Origin: Casuarina equisetifolia
Taxonomy: Eukaryota; Streptophyta; Magnoliopsida; Fagales; Casuarinaceae
Assembly: GCA_028551475.1 (NCBI GenBank)
Contig: CM052359.1
Location: forward strand, 25,421,583 to 25,485,582
Length of the DNA stretch: 64,000 nucleotides
Reading direction: 5' to 3'
Under the pieces are notes generated by a model. It saw only the letters and a program-made list of their open reading frames with translations, made no database searches and was not told where the DNA came from. The position numbers and the translations under genes are program-made. Shown piece by piece: positions 1-12,600 of this stretch. The first letter of the stretch is position 1; every line of letters begins with the position of its first letter.

Positions 1-1523
1 GGATACCATTAAGAATCCTAATCAATATAGAGGAGAATAATTCTTAAAATATTCCTATAACATACATGAAATATATCTAGGCCTACTAATTTTTACTATA
101 ATCCTAACAATTTCCCCTTTTGGAGTAAAATTAGTGCAACAACCTTGCACAATAGGTTGATATGTTGCACATATGACCTCTGAGTCCTCCAATAGTTGAG
201 CATCTTCTCAGCATCAATCCACCATCCTGATTAGTACATCAGCTGCATATGAAGACATCTCTTCTCTAGCTTTCTAAGCTTTGCCTCCATTATCAGTAAA
301 GGGAGACTCAACTTAATAACACATTAGTTGCATGGAAATATGTATTTCCCCTAGCTCCTCAAGCTTTTCCTTTATCTTTGATTTGATAAAAGGAATACTC
401 AGCTGAAGGTGTATCATCTCTAAATGGTAAAAGAAATCAAGCTCACATCAAGCTCTTTTATGAATTGCCAAAGTCTCATGAACTTCATGGCTCCCATAAT
501 CACAGCTATCTCTTAACTTCCACAAATGGCACCTCTACCACTAACTTTAGCTTATCTAGCTAATCTTCCAGCCAATTGTGAAGATTCACCAAGTCGGACT
601 CCATATCTCATTACAAAGAAGTCCTACCATAGACGTCCATGTCTATTAATCAATTTGCTCCATATGCAATATCTGACCTTAACAACTCTCTCATCAAGCT
701 GTCTACTGTTGGTATAACCTTAATAGTCTTTAATCATATCCATCTTACAGTAGCTCAAAATATCAACCGAGAACATGTGTGATAGGCATACAACCTCTAA
801 TGAATGGACTCTCTATCTCCCAGTCTCCCTTTTCAACTTAATCTAGTTGAAGGAATCCCACAACACTTCATCTTGAGTATCTCCTCCCAAGGTAGATATC
901 GTGTCACTTAGGTCTTTTATAATAGATTCTGTCATAAGCTCCTTCTGCAACTTCTCCAAAGATCCTTGCAAGGTTTAACAACTAATCATGATGTTAACAT
1001 ACTTGAGAAGTGAAAACATACTAAAAAGAAAGGAGTCACCTTGAAGTAAACATTAACATTATTGCTTAAGCATCTAACAAATCCATACACACTCATGAAT
1101 TTGTATAACTTCAGGTATCATCGCCTAAGAAATAACAAAAAATCCTTACAAACTTTCTTTATCTATATATTATATTTTCCTTTAACTTCAAATTCCACAG
1201 GCTGCAACATAAAATGCCATAAAAAAATAAAACTCAATATCACCCATATCGAAGTTCTTATGATCAATAAGGAGAATGTATCATATCACTCTGTAACCAT
1301 CCACGTCATATGGTGCATCATCTGATAGCCAGCTACAACTAATCACAGTAGGTACTCGCACTACCATAAATTCCTCCTCAAACATGAGCTCACACTAGGG
1401 AATATCTCATTACTCTCTTGTGGACGTTTCAACCATAAAGTGATCAAAGATGAAAAAGAATCTCACTGCTCATACAATCACTAGGGTAGCAACTAAAGAT
1501 ATAACATTAACCAATTGAGCAAT

Positions 1524-1757
1524 CCCAGGTACATCAACTCTATAGCAACCTCTGCTCATTTGTTAGTTCCCTCTTAACTATGGCTTATCAAATGCTCCCT
1601 AAATGAACACTACATCTCTAAGTGTCCATGTTATAAGCAGTCATCTAACGGAGCAATCCCAAGTAACCTCTGCTCATTTGTTAGTTCCCCCTTAACTGTG
1701 ACTTTATCAAACTTTCCTTGAATGAATACTATATCTCTAAGTGTCCATGTTATAGGC
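1524..1757. repeat. Imperfect tandem duplication of about 115 bp
   Basis: Two adjacent blocks share AACCTCTGCTCATTTGTTAG and CTCTAAGTGTCCATGTTATA in the same order, about 120 bp apart. They lie inside the coding-poor interior of the minus-strand retroelement. No function is evident. Confidence 0.7.
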
Positions 1758-4436
1758 ATTCTTCTAATCATCATCTCGTTATTCGCCAAAATGTCAATTT
1801 TGACATTAGGGTCTAACACATTATAAATCCCTTGGGTCTCATCAACCCTAAAATCAAGACATCTTTTATACTAGTGTCATCCAACTAGCCTAATCCTGTG
1901 GAATTCAAAACAGAGAAAACCATTTCTACCTCCTCCACATATGCAGTGTAACATCTAAGAAAAATCAATCATACTCTAGAGAATAACTTTACTCTTGAGC
2001 TCAATAGTGATTTCTAAACTGTCTTGCTATCTCACAATCTCAGTAATGCAAAACCATCATTTGAGACTTCCCTTCTTCTACCTCTTGCTCCTGGTGTAAT
2101 GTAACTCTATCTCTTACATTTGTGACCATTAACTGACAACATCCTAGAAGCACCAAATGAAGAGAACTATCCTCCTCAAATCCTCTTTCAAGAGTATAAC
2201 AACCTCCTAAGATATCAGCTTCTTTTTGGATTCCTATACCTTGATCAACCATATAATCAAAAGATCCCAAATAACCACAGAATAGACAAAACTATCTCTC
2301 TTTCTGCCAATGTCAGATAACTGTAGAAGAAATAGAGCTATCTCCTTTTCTGCCATTGTCCAAAGACAATAATGAAGGTAATAGATGAAGAATACCTCTT
2401 CCATCCCCATTTAAAAGCATAATCATCGACCTCTTGAAATATTAACCTTCCATTAGAACCTTAAACATTTGGCCAAATGCATGACCAATAGATCCCCTAA
2501 ATACCAAGCAGAGTACATCATAAAACCATAGCAAATTTGATACAAAGAAGTCCAATACAAAGCTAGTAATGACATCTATAATTTCATTAGTGGCAACATA
2601 ATAAGCAGTGAATAAACCAAGACAAAGGTACCAATAGTCACTTTTCACCTATTTCATCTTTGTCATCCTTGATTCCATCAATTTGTTCAATGCAAACCCA
2701 ATTTAAGATTAACCACAAGCTAGAAAACTGAGTCCAAACACCCATATGTCATTAAATTTGCAACTTCCTGGAACTTGGAATCACAAACCAAATAAACCAT
2801 CAAACACTGCTTAAAATTCTGCACAAGATTTTTTGGCCCGCGCGTAGGGTTTACGCACCAAATTCTTTGTCCACACATGGACTTCATGCACCTCCCACGC
2901 GTGTACGTCACGTGCCCAGCGCAGTCGCGCGCGTGCATCTCACGCGCCCGACACTGTACCTGCAGGTTGACCCGCGTAGTGACCCGGCGCTGATTCTGCT
3001 ATTTTTAGCCACTTTTCTAGCATATTTTCGCTGCAAATCATCTCCTGCTAGGTTATAGAATCATCTCCACACCTTGGATTTTATGATCTGCCACCGGTTG
3101 TCAGATTTTTGCCACCATCCGCGACATTCGCAACCTAATCTGGCTTTTTCGGCCACACGCCAACGCAGTTTACCGATCTGCCACCATGGATGGAACCAAA
3201 ATCTTCCATAGATCACTTGGCCACCCTCACTTTGCTCCCAAACGCCGCCAATTGCCATAGATCCACCAAAGTTGTCTTGACCGTTCATCCATGATCCGAT
3301 GGGTGTTGTAATTTGGGTCACACCCAACCCGTTTTACATCTCAACCCAACTCTCAGCCCAACCTAGTGGACTTGGGCCTATACCCGGCCCGATATCTGGC
3401 CTGTTTCCTCGGCCTATCTTCAGTGGGCTTAGGCCTAACCGGCCCAACTACTCGGCCCGTGAAATCTGGGCTCAACCTGACCTATACTTTGGATCCTCTA
3501 ACCTGTTCATCTCCTGACCCAATCCAGATCCATAACTCAAGCTCGTTAACTTGGACTCGACTCGGTTGACCATACTCGATCCATACTCGGATCCATGGAT
3601 CTCCTCCGACCTACTCTCAGCACTGCGTATGTAATGCACACACCATATCCAATCGCTTAATTTGCTGCTTCGCGCATGTGTGCACATGCCAGATCCATTC
3701 CTCGTTGGATTACCTGCGCACCCGCGCACCTAATCTGGTCCACTCCAGGTCTAGATCCGTGCCTCTCCACTTGGGTCCTGAATTGGGTTTAATGACCCTG
3801 TCTAAACTTCGTCGGCGCCGACGCTGTCGATGCTAAAACTGTCGCTCCGACCACCATCTGGCGACTTTCCAATGACCATTTTTCATGAAAATCTCAAGAA
3901 TTGTAGATCAGGACACCCTGATTTCCAATCTGGCCTTTTTTTTTTCTCCAAAAACAGTCAAACAAAGGAGTAATTTCAAATTCCCTTGTTCGGCCATGTG
4001 GGTTTAACATAACCGGTAACTTCTCGATCAATTTCTGACGAAATTTGAAAATTTCTGGCCACCAAGAAGTTGGAAATCATATAGACGAAGTCCAGAGAAG
4101 AAAATCCATACCTTAATCGCCGATTTTTGACCTCTATCACCATGGGTTGCATGCCAAGTGTTCAACAAAAAGTTTCTTAGAACAAAACCTTTGTCGATAG
4201 TTTCTTTCTTATGTACGGTATGCTCAATTCACATCGAATAACCATTTTTTCATTTGCTGCTTGACAAAAATAAGTTTTGAAATGTGAAAAAAAAGAACCT
4301 ATATAAAAAAATCACTTTTTTTTTCTTAACATAAAAACCAAAACTTTGGTTAAGAAACACCAAGAGGAGTTGTCAATCTCTTGTTCAATACCAATTTAGT
4401 TCTATACGTTCCATGTGATGCTCCTGAGCCATGGAA

Positions 4437-4452
4437 CCTGACTCCGATACCA
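4437..4452 (-). promoter_or_regulatory. Primer binding site (initiator tRNA-Met type)
   Basis: On the minus strand the sequence is TGGTATCGGAGTCAGG, close to the TGGTATCAGAGC site complementary to plant initiator tRNA-Met. It starts seven bases inside the LTR end. This fixes the orientation of the surrounding element. Confidence 0.8.
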
Positions 4453-4458
4453 CTTTAT

Positions 4459-6437
4459 TGCAGAAGCAATTCTATCACATGAACATATAGACACATAGAT
4501 AAAGAACAAATATATAAGAGACACAAGATTTAAGAGGTTTAGACCAACACAATGTCCTACGTCCCCCGTCATTGGCACAGCTACCGGCCCCTTCTCCTTT
4601 TATTAGATTTCTTCATGAGAATACAAAGGTGCTGATTACAATATTCACACATATAGCTCTCACACAGCTATTCTCAATACTCACAGCAATTCACTTGATT
4701 TTTGTTCGGTGAAATTTAGATGCAAGTGAACATGTCGAACAAGTAATATAATGATAAGAAAAGTATTGTCCCACGAAGATTGGTGAATACTAAACTAATT
4801 AAGTACTAACGATGAATTAATTCTAAAATTTATCTAGCAAATCAAAATATTGTTGATGATGAATTAAAATTTAAAACTTTCAAAACGAAAACTCAAGACT
4901 AATTAAAATTGAATCCAAGTAAGAAAAATCAAGATGAGAAACATGTTAGAGCTTCCGATTTCACCATAACTACTAGATATGAATTTTTATAGTTTATGCC
5001 TACAAGAATGATATTACCCATGTGATGGCGGAACTTCCTAATTTATTTACTATCCTATGTCTAGGTATAGCAAACCTATTTAGTTCATTAATTCACTATA
5101 TCTCTATATGTGAATTGAAACAAACCAAATGCATTAGGATTTGTGAATATTCCTGATTTACAATAAATCTTTCGATCATCTTATCACCAAAAGCCACACA
5201 AATAACATGGTATATGTCTATCCACATTTAATTCATGGTTATATATTATAAGAAGCAATTGCATATTATTATCTCTCAGTCTCGAATATGTACATCAAAT
5301 CATTCAAGTGGTGGCCAATCACTTAAAAGCATTAAGCATAATAATATATAACTCACATAAATAAAATATCTTGCAAAACATAAAAACTTATAAAATTCAC
5401 ATCATCATAGTTAGGCTACATCTTCGCTCTAACAAAAGAAGTTTAGAACATAATAAAATAACAAACCAAAGCAATAGTAGAAATTAAGCAAAACATCTTA
5501 AATAAAAAAAAACAGGAAAGTTGTCACCACACTGTCTTTTCTTTAAGAATTCTTTACAGAATTCCTATAATTCAGGAATGATAAGAAGTAGAGGGAAGCT
5601 TTCGCGCCTCTATTTCTCTTTTTCTTTCTTGGTTTTCTCTTTCTTCTCTCACTTTTTCTCTCTTCCTTGGTTGATTTCGGCGGCAACACACAGCTTCTTC
5701 TTCTTTTCTCTCTCTTCTCTCTCTTCTCTCTCCTATTCTCCTCTACTCTTGTGCGGCGCCTTCTCCTCCCCTTTTAATTCACGTTCCTTTGCCTTTTTAT
5801 TATATCTTGGGATGCGTGCCCTAAGATTCTCCCTTAATAATTCACTTTTTTGCCCCTTTTCCTTTATTTCCTTTCTTGTCCTTTTTTGTCCTTTTCCTCC
5901 TCTTTTGCTGCTTTACACGTTGCCTCCTCTTTTCTTCTTTTGACTTCTTTTTCTTTCCTTGTCTTCTTCACGTGCCTTTTTGTAACTTTCTCTTCCTTTA
6001 TTTCTTTTGCTCTTTTGGGGTTTGCTGCATAAATAACACCAGTTTACATAAATATATCAAAACTTAAATATTATCTTATAAAACTTGTATTATTTATATC
6101 ATAAAATAGTCAAAATAACTCTATAAAAATAAAGTTATCAATTTTCTCTTGGCCTATGGCTACTACACAAAGTAGCACTCTTTGGTTGCCAACTTCATGA
6201 GGTGCGGGTTGCCGCCCTCATGAGGCATAACCCTCTCTCTTTTTGGCCCTTTTGAGTTTTCCTGTGATCTCCTTTTATACTAGTATCAAAAGGGGAGTCC
6301 TAGCTGGATATTGCTAGGAGTCCTAATCAGATACCACTAGGAATCCTAATCAATACAGAGGAGAATAATTCTTAGAATATTCTTATAACATACACGGAAT
6401 ATATTTAGGCCTATTAATTTTCACTTCAATCCTAATA
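4459..6437 (-). repeat. 5' LTR of the minus-strand element, split by a solo LTR
   Basis: Excluding the nested insertion (4703-6140) and one copy of its ATTTT duplication, this LTR is about 540 bp. It ends CTGCA just before the primer binding site. The mutated start (TATTAGG for TGTTAGG) lies at 6437. Its outer end matches the first 109 bases of the window. Confidence 0.8.
4703..6140 (-). mobile_element. Solo LTR (about 1.44 kb), probably Ty3/Gypsy, with perfect 5-bp target duplication
   Basis: Read on the minus strand it begins TGATAACTTTATTTTTATAG and ends with a block containing GTGGGACAATACTTTTC and CACCGAACA. The flanks at 4698-4702 and 6141-6145 are both ATTTT, a perfect 5-bp target-site duplication. 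No internal region or second LTR follows, so this is a solo LTR left by LTR-LTR recombination. Related copies lie at 22410-23125 plus 29441-29912, at 26443-27441 and at 45806-47082. Long ORFs seen here are low-complexity CT-rich sequence, not genes. The Gypsy assignment rests on the general look of the LTR end and is inferred. Confidence 0.85.
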
Positions 6438-6844
6438 CGAAACACATTGAAGTCGAATGTTACTATATAAAGGAAAAACTTTAACAAAGAGTCATCATAA
6501 CATGACAAATTTTCACCAAGGAACAACTTCCCAATGTATTCACAAAAGCATAATGCAGCAAGTAACATTTGACATAATCTTTTGAAGCTCAGAGTATTTA
6601 ATTTGTTCAAATCTCTGAGTTGAGGGAAAGTGTTAACGTGCCAATGATTCATTAACTTTGTTACCTTATTAAGTTCAACAATTAAGAAAAAATCATTATA
6701 ATTATTGTGCATATCTTTCCTTTCATGGTTAGAATATTTTATAATATATAAATGTAGACAAAATATTGTATAGAAAGATACATCAATATAGAATTATTTT
6801 GCTCACTTGAAGGCTTTCTCCCTCCACATTTACCTTTTCTTACA
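6438..6844 (+). mobile_element. 3' end of a Ty1/Copia element (RNase H tail plus 3' LTR), duplicate of the one at 29030-29440
   Basis: The segment 6438-6630 aligns with 29034-29229 and is the decayed C-terminal pol region. A purine tract GAGGGAAAG precedes the 3' LTR at 6631-6844, which starts TGTTAACGTGCC and ends TTACA. This is the unit 0 counterpart of the 3' end of the element at 23126-29440. The minus-strand element 1-6437 has inserted into it, so the rest of the Copia copy would lie left of the window. Confidence 0.85.
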
Positions 6845-7255
6845 TTTTCTCTTCAAGAAATCTTTGTAAAATTTCAACAAATAAAAAAAAATAAAAAATT
6901 ATCTAAAGTAAAAGTACGTGTTCACCTGCTTTCCTCCTTTTTTTTTTTTTTTTGTTTCCCTCTGCCGGTGTGGCTCTCCTCTTCTTTCCTCTCTCTTCCC
7001 CATCATTTTTCTCCTTTTGCGGCGCCTTCTCCTCCTTTGTTTCTCTCTCCTCTCTCTCTCTCTCTCTCCTTGTGCGCCGCATTCCTTTTCTTGTGCGTTG
7101 GCCCTCTCTTATATTTCCTTTTTTTTTTTCTTTTCTTCCTCGCTTCATTCCTTTCTCATATTATCTTGAATTTGTTACATAAACAATAAAAATTTAAATA
7201 AATATAACAAATTCAAATACTATCTCTCAAAATTCAAAATATTTATAGAGCTGTT
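6845..7255 (-). repeat. Remnant of an old LTR of the 4703-6140 family
   Basis: After the Copia 3' LTR the sequence resumes TTTTCTCTTCAAG, then a CT-rich block, a GCGGCGCC core and an AT-rich end running to TTTATAGAG. It aligns in order with 5535-6125. It is the right half of the LTR into which the Copia element inserted and matches 29441-29912 closely. The CT-rich ORFs on either strand here are compositional. Confidence 0.75.
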
Positions 7256-7778
7256 TAGGAACCAGGACGGGCTTTTTTGAAAAGGGCTCTGCACTTTTCT
7301 ATTTTATCCTTATAAGTACGCCTCGTGCAGCCTTCAGAAATATGGAAATCACCTGAGGGCTGTCTTTCACTATTTATCTTCCCTAACCTAAGCAGTTATC
7401 CCACCGGTTCAAAAAAAGCTGATCTGAAGGGAGAAGCAAGCTTCTGAAGCATCGTTTTTGTCCTATATCTTCCTTCCAACACTTCTCATACCAAACGGCA
7501 AGAATTCAATTTGGGCCTGGGGCTTTAGTGGAACCCATTTGGTTTCACTGTACTTTATCTCATCCGTACCACTCTAAAAGTGGCAAAATGGTGGTTGGGC
7601 CTTGAGATCCAGTCCTGAGGCCGATCAATCCCTGCACCCAAAAGAAACAAGTGGCCGAATTTAAATCCACTTGTAGCTCCCACCTTATGTTCAAGTGTGA
7701 GGAAAATAAAAATTCGCAAAAGAAGAAGGCTGTAGTTCTATTCGACCCCATGAATGCATGGCATCAGAATGGGAAAAC

Positions 7779-9424
7779 ATTAGTGCTACGTCGATTGCTT
7801 CTGCTCTCGTTACTGCATCAGCTGGCACCGCCGCTGGTGCCGTCGCATCCACTCACCTCCACAGCAGTAAAATCATTTTCACATTCAAGGTCTTTTCGGC
7901 GTCCTCGCATTACTTGCACCCTTTTACGCTCCGAGTTTTTTACTCCTTACTTTTTCTTCTTCTTCTTCTGCTTTGTTAAATGATGGTATTCTTCTGCTTC
8001 TTGCATGGTCGTTTACAGTATCATATGTGAACGTGCAATTTTGTGCATTTGGTCACCACGTGAGCATGCATGTATGAATGGTCCTACGTTCCAACCACTG
8101 CAAGGAAGCAGAGAATGGTTATTACATCGCTGATGATGAATTTTTAAATAACACAAAATAATGGAAGGAAACAGCATTTTTCCCTGAAACCTATGTACTT
8201 TAGGACACCAATGGCCTATCATCTTTGGGCAATAAACTAGCTTTGATATGGGAAATCAAGATAGATCCCCTTGTTGTGCATCACTATGGTTTAACTTTCC
8301 AAATTTTCGATTTAATAGATCTAAAATTTGAATTTGGGCTCTATATCAACGTGAAACCTTTGTTTATAGTGTTAAAATGCCATGTATTGCATGTAACCTA
8401 TTATGAAATCTTTGGTATATGCACAGATTACCCAATTTTACGAGATGATTTTAAGGAGGAATAATGGTTGTTGAGATATTTTATATTGCTTATAATTCTC
8501 TGTAAAGTTCTCTACATAAGATGAATTTTCCTCTTTGTAAGGTAGTCTTAAGAAATGATTGAATTTTCTAATATATAGATATTTGTATCTGTTGTCTCGT
8601 ACTACATAACAGAAATATAATGAAAGTTTATTAATATGTGCTCTTTGTACTAAAAATAATAAGAAAAGAGAACCATACCCTCGATAAGGGCTCTCACAAC
8701 TATCAGGCAACACAACGTAGCTTGAAATCCATGCCAAACCACAACCATTGAAAGTAGTAGTCTAGCCCACAGTCGGGGAGGACATCCACGATGACAGTCC
8801 TCCACAATGACAGGCGTTGCGTGTCAATCCTCCATGAGCACCTATGGTGGATGATGTCCCCCCTTAGCCATGGAAGTCCTCATTTGTCCTCCTGACAGCT
8901 ACTTTTCCTCTCTCTCTCTCTTGCCAGACGGGTCTGACAGCAATCAGATAGTAACATTTTCGGCGTTGTATTCCCCTTTCCCGATTCATAACTGGATTTC
9001 TGCCCATAGAGTTTTAACCGTTATGTGTCCTGATGTTAAAATTTCAGTTTTGATGTGTATGCATGACTATGAACGAGTCTCTATCTTATATAAACTTGAC
9101 TGTATTGGTTCTCATGCCTTGCAGTTGCAAATGATTCTAAAACTACTGAATTGTCTCCTAATCCTGCCACTGAAAGATCAGACACGGATAAGATCGTCGA
9201 TGGTCTATGACTTTGGCGAGCTCTGCAATGAGTTTGAGTGCATCAGTAGCCCTTTGGTGGAATCTGTGGCAAGACAACTTGCTCGTGACATTCGAGAGCT
9301 TCGAGAAGGTGATCGTTCTCTTGGAACCTATGCATTATCTGTTAGATACAGGGTATCGATAAGCTCTTAGGTTTTTGTGTTTCAAAATCTTATGATCATT
9401 TTTGGTATTGCTTTATTCTTTCCG
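7779..9424 (+). pseudogene. DUF2358 gene fragment, unit 0: exons 1-2 only, disabled
   Basis: This aligns with the intact gene at 30452. The exon 1 remnant is 7779-7935 and the exon 2 remnant is 9125-9352. The start codon has become ATT (7779-7781). The exon 1 donor has lost its GT (GAG followed by TT). Exon 2 is 228 bp instead of 227, a +1 frameshift near the sequence GATGGTCTATGAC. Homology stops in intron 2 at about 9424, so exons 3-5 are missing. Intron 1 carries extra sequence of unknown origin at about 8745-9010. The upstream flank (7256-7778) also aligns with 29913-30451, so the duplication included the promoter region. It converges on the carboxypeptidase gene. Not expected to make a functional protein. 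Confidence 0.9.
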
Positions 9425-9660
9425 TACATTTTGTGATCCAAAAGCAGGACTTAATGCACAAAAACAGAGACGAAGGAGAGGCATAATTGGATGCGTCGAA
9501 AGGAAAGAATTGGCATGAGAGGAAGAACGAATCTGCTATTTGATTTCCTCTCTTGTTGTTTTATTAAATGGTCCTCAGTGTTTACGTGGGAACGGAGAAT
9601 CCAATCCAATTGCACAAGTCAATTGGTGCAAGCAAATAAAAAAGGTCTTTTGTTTTACAA

Positions 9661-12600
9661 TCATATGGGATTTCCTTCCAACCACCGGCTGTAGAACGCC
9701 AGTGCCTCCTGTGGCTTGTATTCCGGGACAGTGTGTCCTGCACCCTACACCACACGTAAGAAAACAACCCATCACCACGTAGCTCAAAAATGTAGTTCAG
9801 GAATACGAGCATTCGTTGCTTTTATTCTCTTTTTTTTTTTCTTTTGAATTTAGGTTTCCCACAAAACATAATCTCTCTGTGCATACCTTGACTGTCAGAA
9901 AGGTGAGATCATTCTCATATTGCTGTAAGTATCTGTAAATAAATAAGAACATCAACTTAAATCTTAAATCATAGTGTATATCACATGTAGAAGATTTTTT
10001 GCATGCATGCAATGACTTGATTTGATTTGTCAATTAATAAAGTAGATAAAGTGGAATCAGAAAAGAAATGAAAAAATATATACACACTAAGTCTTTGATG
10101 GTAGAAAAGATTAGAGGCTTCTTTGATGAAGGTGATTTCAAGAGGCTGTGTTGGGAAGGGTGTCCCCGTGAGAGGGGTATGAAGTATATACGATGATATG
10201 GGTGTTTATTAAAATAAAGGTTAAAAAAACGTTTAATGCTTTAAAAGGGCTAATCATTTCGAGGAAAGAGATGGGGATGTTTTATATGTAATTAAACACA
10301 TGAAGTAACTAAAGAGCTTTTACAAAATATGCTTTGCATGGTAACAAACAAAGCAAAAGGTGTAAAATTTACCCAGCAACTTGCTCCTTGGTGATCCAAG
10401 ATCTCCATGCATCCACAACTTTATATCCTAGTGAACTAGTCCATGCTTGGGTCCCCGTAAATGGTACGCACATATCATGGTCTCCACTGCACGCAAATCA
10501 ACCAATCGTAAGACTCACAGTAGCGGAAGAATCTGTCGACCACATATTAATCAAGTTCTTGATTGCAATTTTCAGGAAGGATCATATCTACAGCTAATTC
10601 GTCTCTAGACGTTCTCGTTGTAATTGCCTGTCTTGAAGTAGCAATTAAACGCCAGCGTGTTGAATCCAAAGAGTTTTACCTGAAAATAAGTGCTCGATAT
10701 CCCTCGAGGGTCAAATTTTTGTGGTAAGGGATCATACTTCCAGCACCGTAAGTGTAGGGAAGTCCAACGCATAACGCCCAAGGACCCGTCACACTTTCCT
10801 GTCAATGTTTGATTTGAGATAGGGATGGAAAATAAGGGATGTGAAACTTTTGAATACTGCCTGATAGTTTACCGGCTCGGCATGAATTGCTTTCCGAACC
10901 GCCTTCTCGTTCAGCCATAAAGTTGCAACCTCGTCGTTCTGCATTTGCAACAATTATCAGCAAGATGCTTTACTAAAACATTATATAATCGAGCTGGGGT
11001 CAGGGGGGTTGGTCAGCTGAACACAAAAGGAACCAGAAGAGAAATATAAAAAAGGGTATATTGAAAGTTTTTTCTTCCTTTTTTTGGTCTAAATCTTAGG
11101 AACTTTTTTTGTATGGAGGAAAGATGCTTTATTCTAACATAATATTAGAATTTCAGTTCAAGTACGGACCTCTTATTTTGTAGATAAAGACGTTGTCCCA
11201 TAGTTAGGTAATGAAATATGTTGAAAATAGTACAGCATAAGTCTTCTTTAAATTTTGTTTGAAAATCTTTGTTTATATGGAGAAAGACATTTATGCTGTC
11301 CTGCACCCTACACTCTTTGTACATGAAGTCCACCATCCAAAAGTGGTTTGCAAAGGGATATATGTCTCTAATATAAAGGCTTATAACCCATACTAATTAC
11401 AAAATATATGCTAAAAACATGTAATAAAAGGTTTATACTATTTAACTCTTATTTAAAATATTCTTGATAAATATAATCTATTCTTGAGTTTTTTTTTGGA
11501 TAACATTCAAACTTTCTTAGAAAAACCTTCTGAACAGCACGAACCGACTATAATTTTCATATAAGCAATCACAGCATTTACAAGAAGAAAAAAAAAAAAA
11601 CAGATGTTCAACATATTTCCTACGCATGGGACAGTTGTAGCCCTAATTTTCATCCAAGCAGTCAAAGCATTTGGAAAAAAAGAGTAGATTTTGGAAATGG
11701 GGTGCTTACAACGCATGGGACAGTCAATTTTTCAGCTAGTTCGGTCCATGATGGTAAACTGCCATCTCTTACTGGTGCCCGCCAAGGCCACGCACGACCA
11801 AACATTCTTTTCCTGGCGGCGAAAGGCCTCTCCGTTGCCCCCAGTTGCTGGAAGCTCGGTGGTAAGCTCGTGTTCCCTTTTGTGTCCTGTCCTTTTCCGT
11901 TGCCGTGGTAGCAAGGCTCAAGAATGTCATAAATGTTCAGTCCAGCAATGGCCTATCCAGAAGCCAAACAGTAGAACTTCAAACATGTTAAGGAAGAAGG
12001 AATCATATGGACGCCTAGTGAGCTGAAAACCAACTTACCTTATAAACTAGTTCAAGGGCTTCAGAGCAATCGTTTTCTGTATCAACGTAGTATTGTCCTT
12101 TACATGCAGCGAGAACTTTCTGCAGAAATCATTAAGCAGCATCACCTCTTTTGGGCTTTGACTAACGAGAAAGGGTATTATTGCAGGGAAATTATGCAGA
12201 AACATAATAGAAATATTTCACATTTTCACCCACCTCATAGATACAGTCTGAGATAAGCCCCATTCCATGCGCAAATGGTACAAGAGCATTACCATCAAAT
12301 CGTTCATCCGTGACTCCGTTTCCAACCAAGTAACCCTGCAACAAATATTTTTTTTCTTATGAAAACCAAAATTTGGCCAATTACTCATCCAAAACCAAAA
12401 TCCGAAAACCAATACCTTGAAATTGAGAACGGGTTTTGTGTAGTTTCTAATCCCTAGAGAGAAAAAAAATTACCATTCAATTCATTAAGCTAACCATCCT
12501 AATAAACATATATTATTAAAAATTTAATGGAGGGTAGAGTGTAGTTAATACCTTTCACTACTTCAGAAGCAAGAGTTGGAACGTAAACTCCTGCATAAGA

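Larger units (their letters stand above)
1..6437 (-). mobile_element. Copia-like LTR retrotransposon, minus strand, no recognisable pol (LARD-like), 3' LTR cut by window edge
   Basis: Read on the minus strand, an LTR lies at 4459-6437 (interrupted by a nested solo LTR). A tRNA-Met-type primer binding site (TGGTATCGGAGTCAGG) is at 4452-4437. The internal region is about 4.3 kb, a polypurine tract with AAAAGGGGAAAT lies at about 130-110, and the inner end of the other LTR is at 109-1. The two LTR copies match over 1-109 and about 6325-6437; the 3' LTR begins TGTTAGGATT, while the 5' LTR has mutated to TATTAGGATT. The internal region has only short scrambled ORFs and no gag, integrase, reverse transcriptase or RNase H motif that I could find. 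It also holds a GC-rich stretch full of GGCCCAA motifs (about 2830-3800). This fits a large non-autonomous derivative or a very decayed element. It is inserted in the RNase H end of another Copia element at 6438. Confidence 0.8.

Noticed and set aside
3299..3729. Pro-rich ORFs on both strands
   Set aside because: They come from repeated GGCCCAA motifs inside a retroelement, with no domain, splice sites or matching copy to support coding.
5521..6067. Overlapping ORFs of 60-140 codons rich in Ser, Phe and Leu
   Set aside because: They lie in CT-rich sequence inside a solo LTR, and the same ORF appears inverted at 26510-26809 in another copy of that LTR.
6903..7189. Several ORFs on both strands in CT-rich DNA
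   Set aside because: Low-complexity sequence in an old LTR remnant; the same pattern recurs at 29392-29935 for the same reason.
11691..12026. Plus-strand ORF of 111 codons
   Set aside because: It overlaps carboxypeptidase exon 9 on the other strand, which is supported by splice sites and protein motifs.
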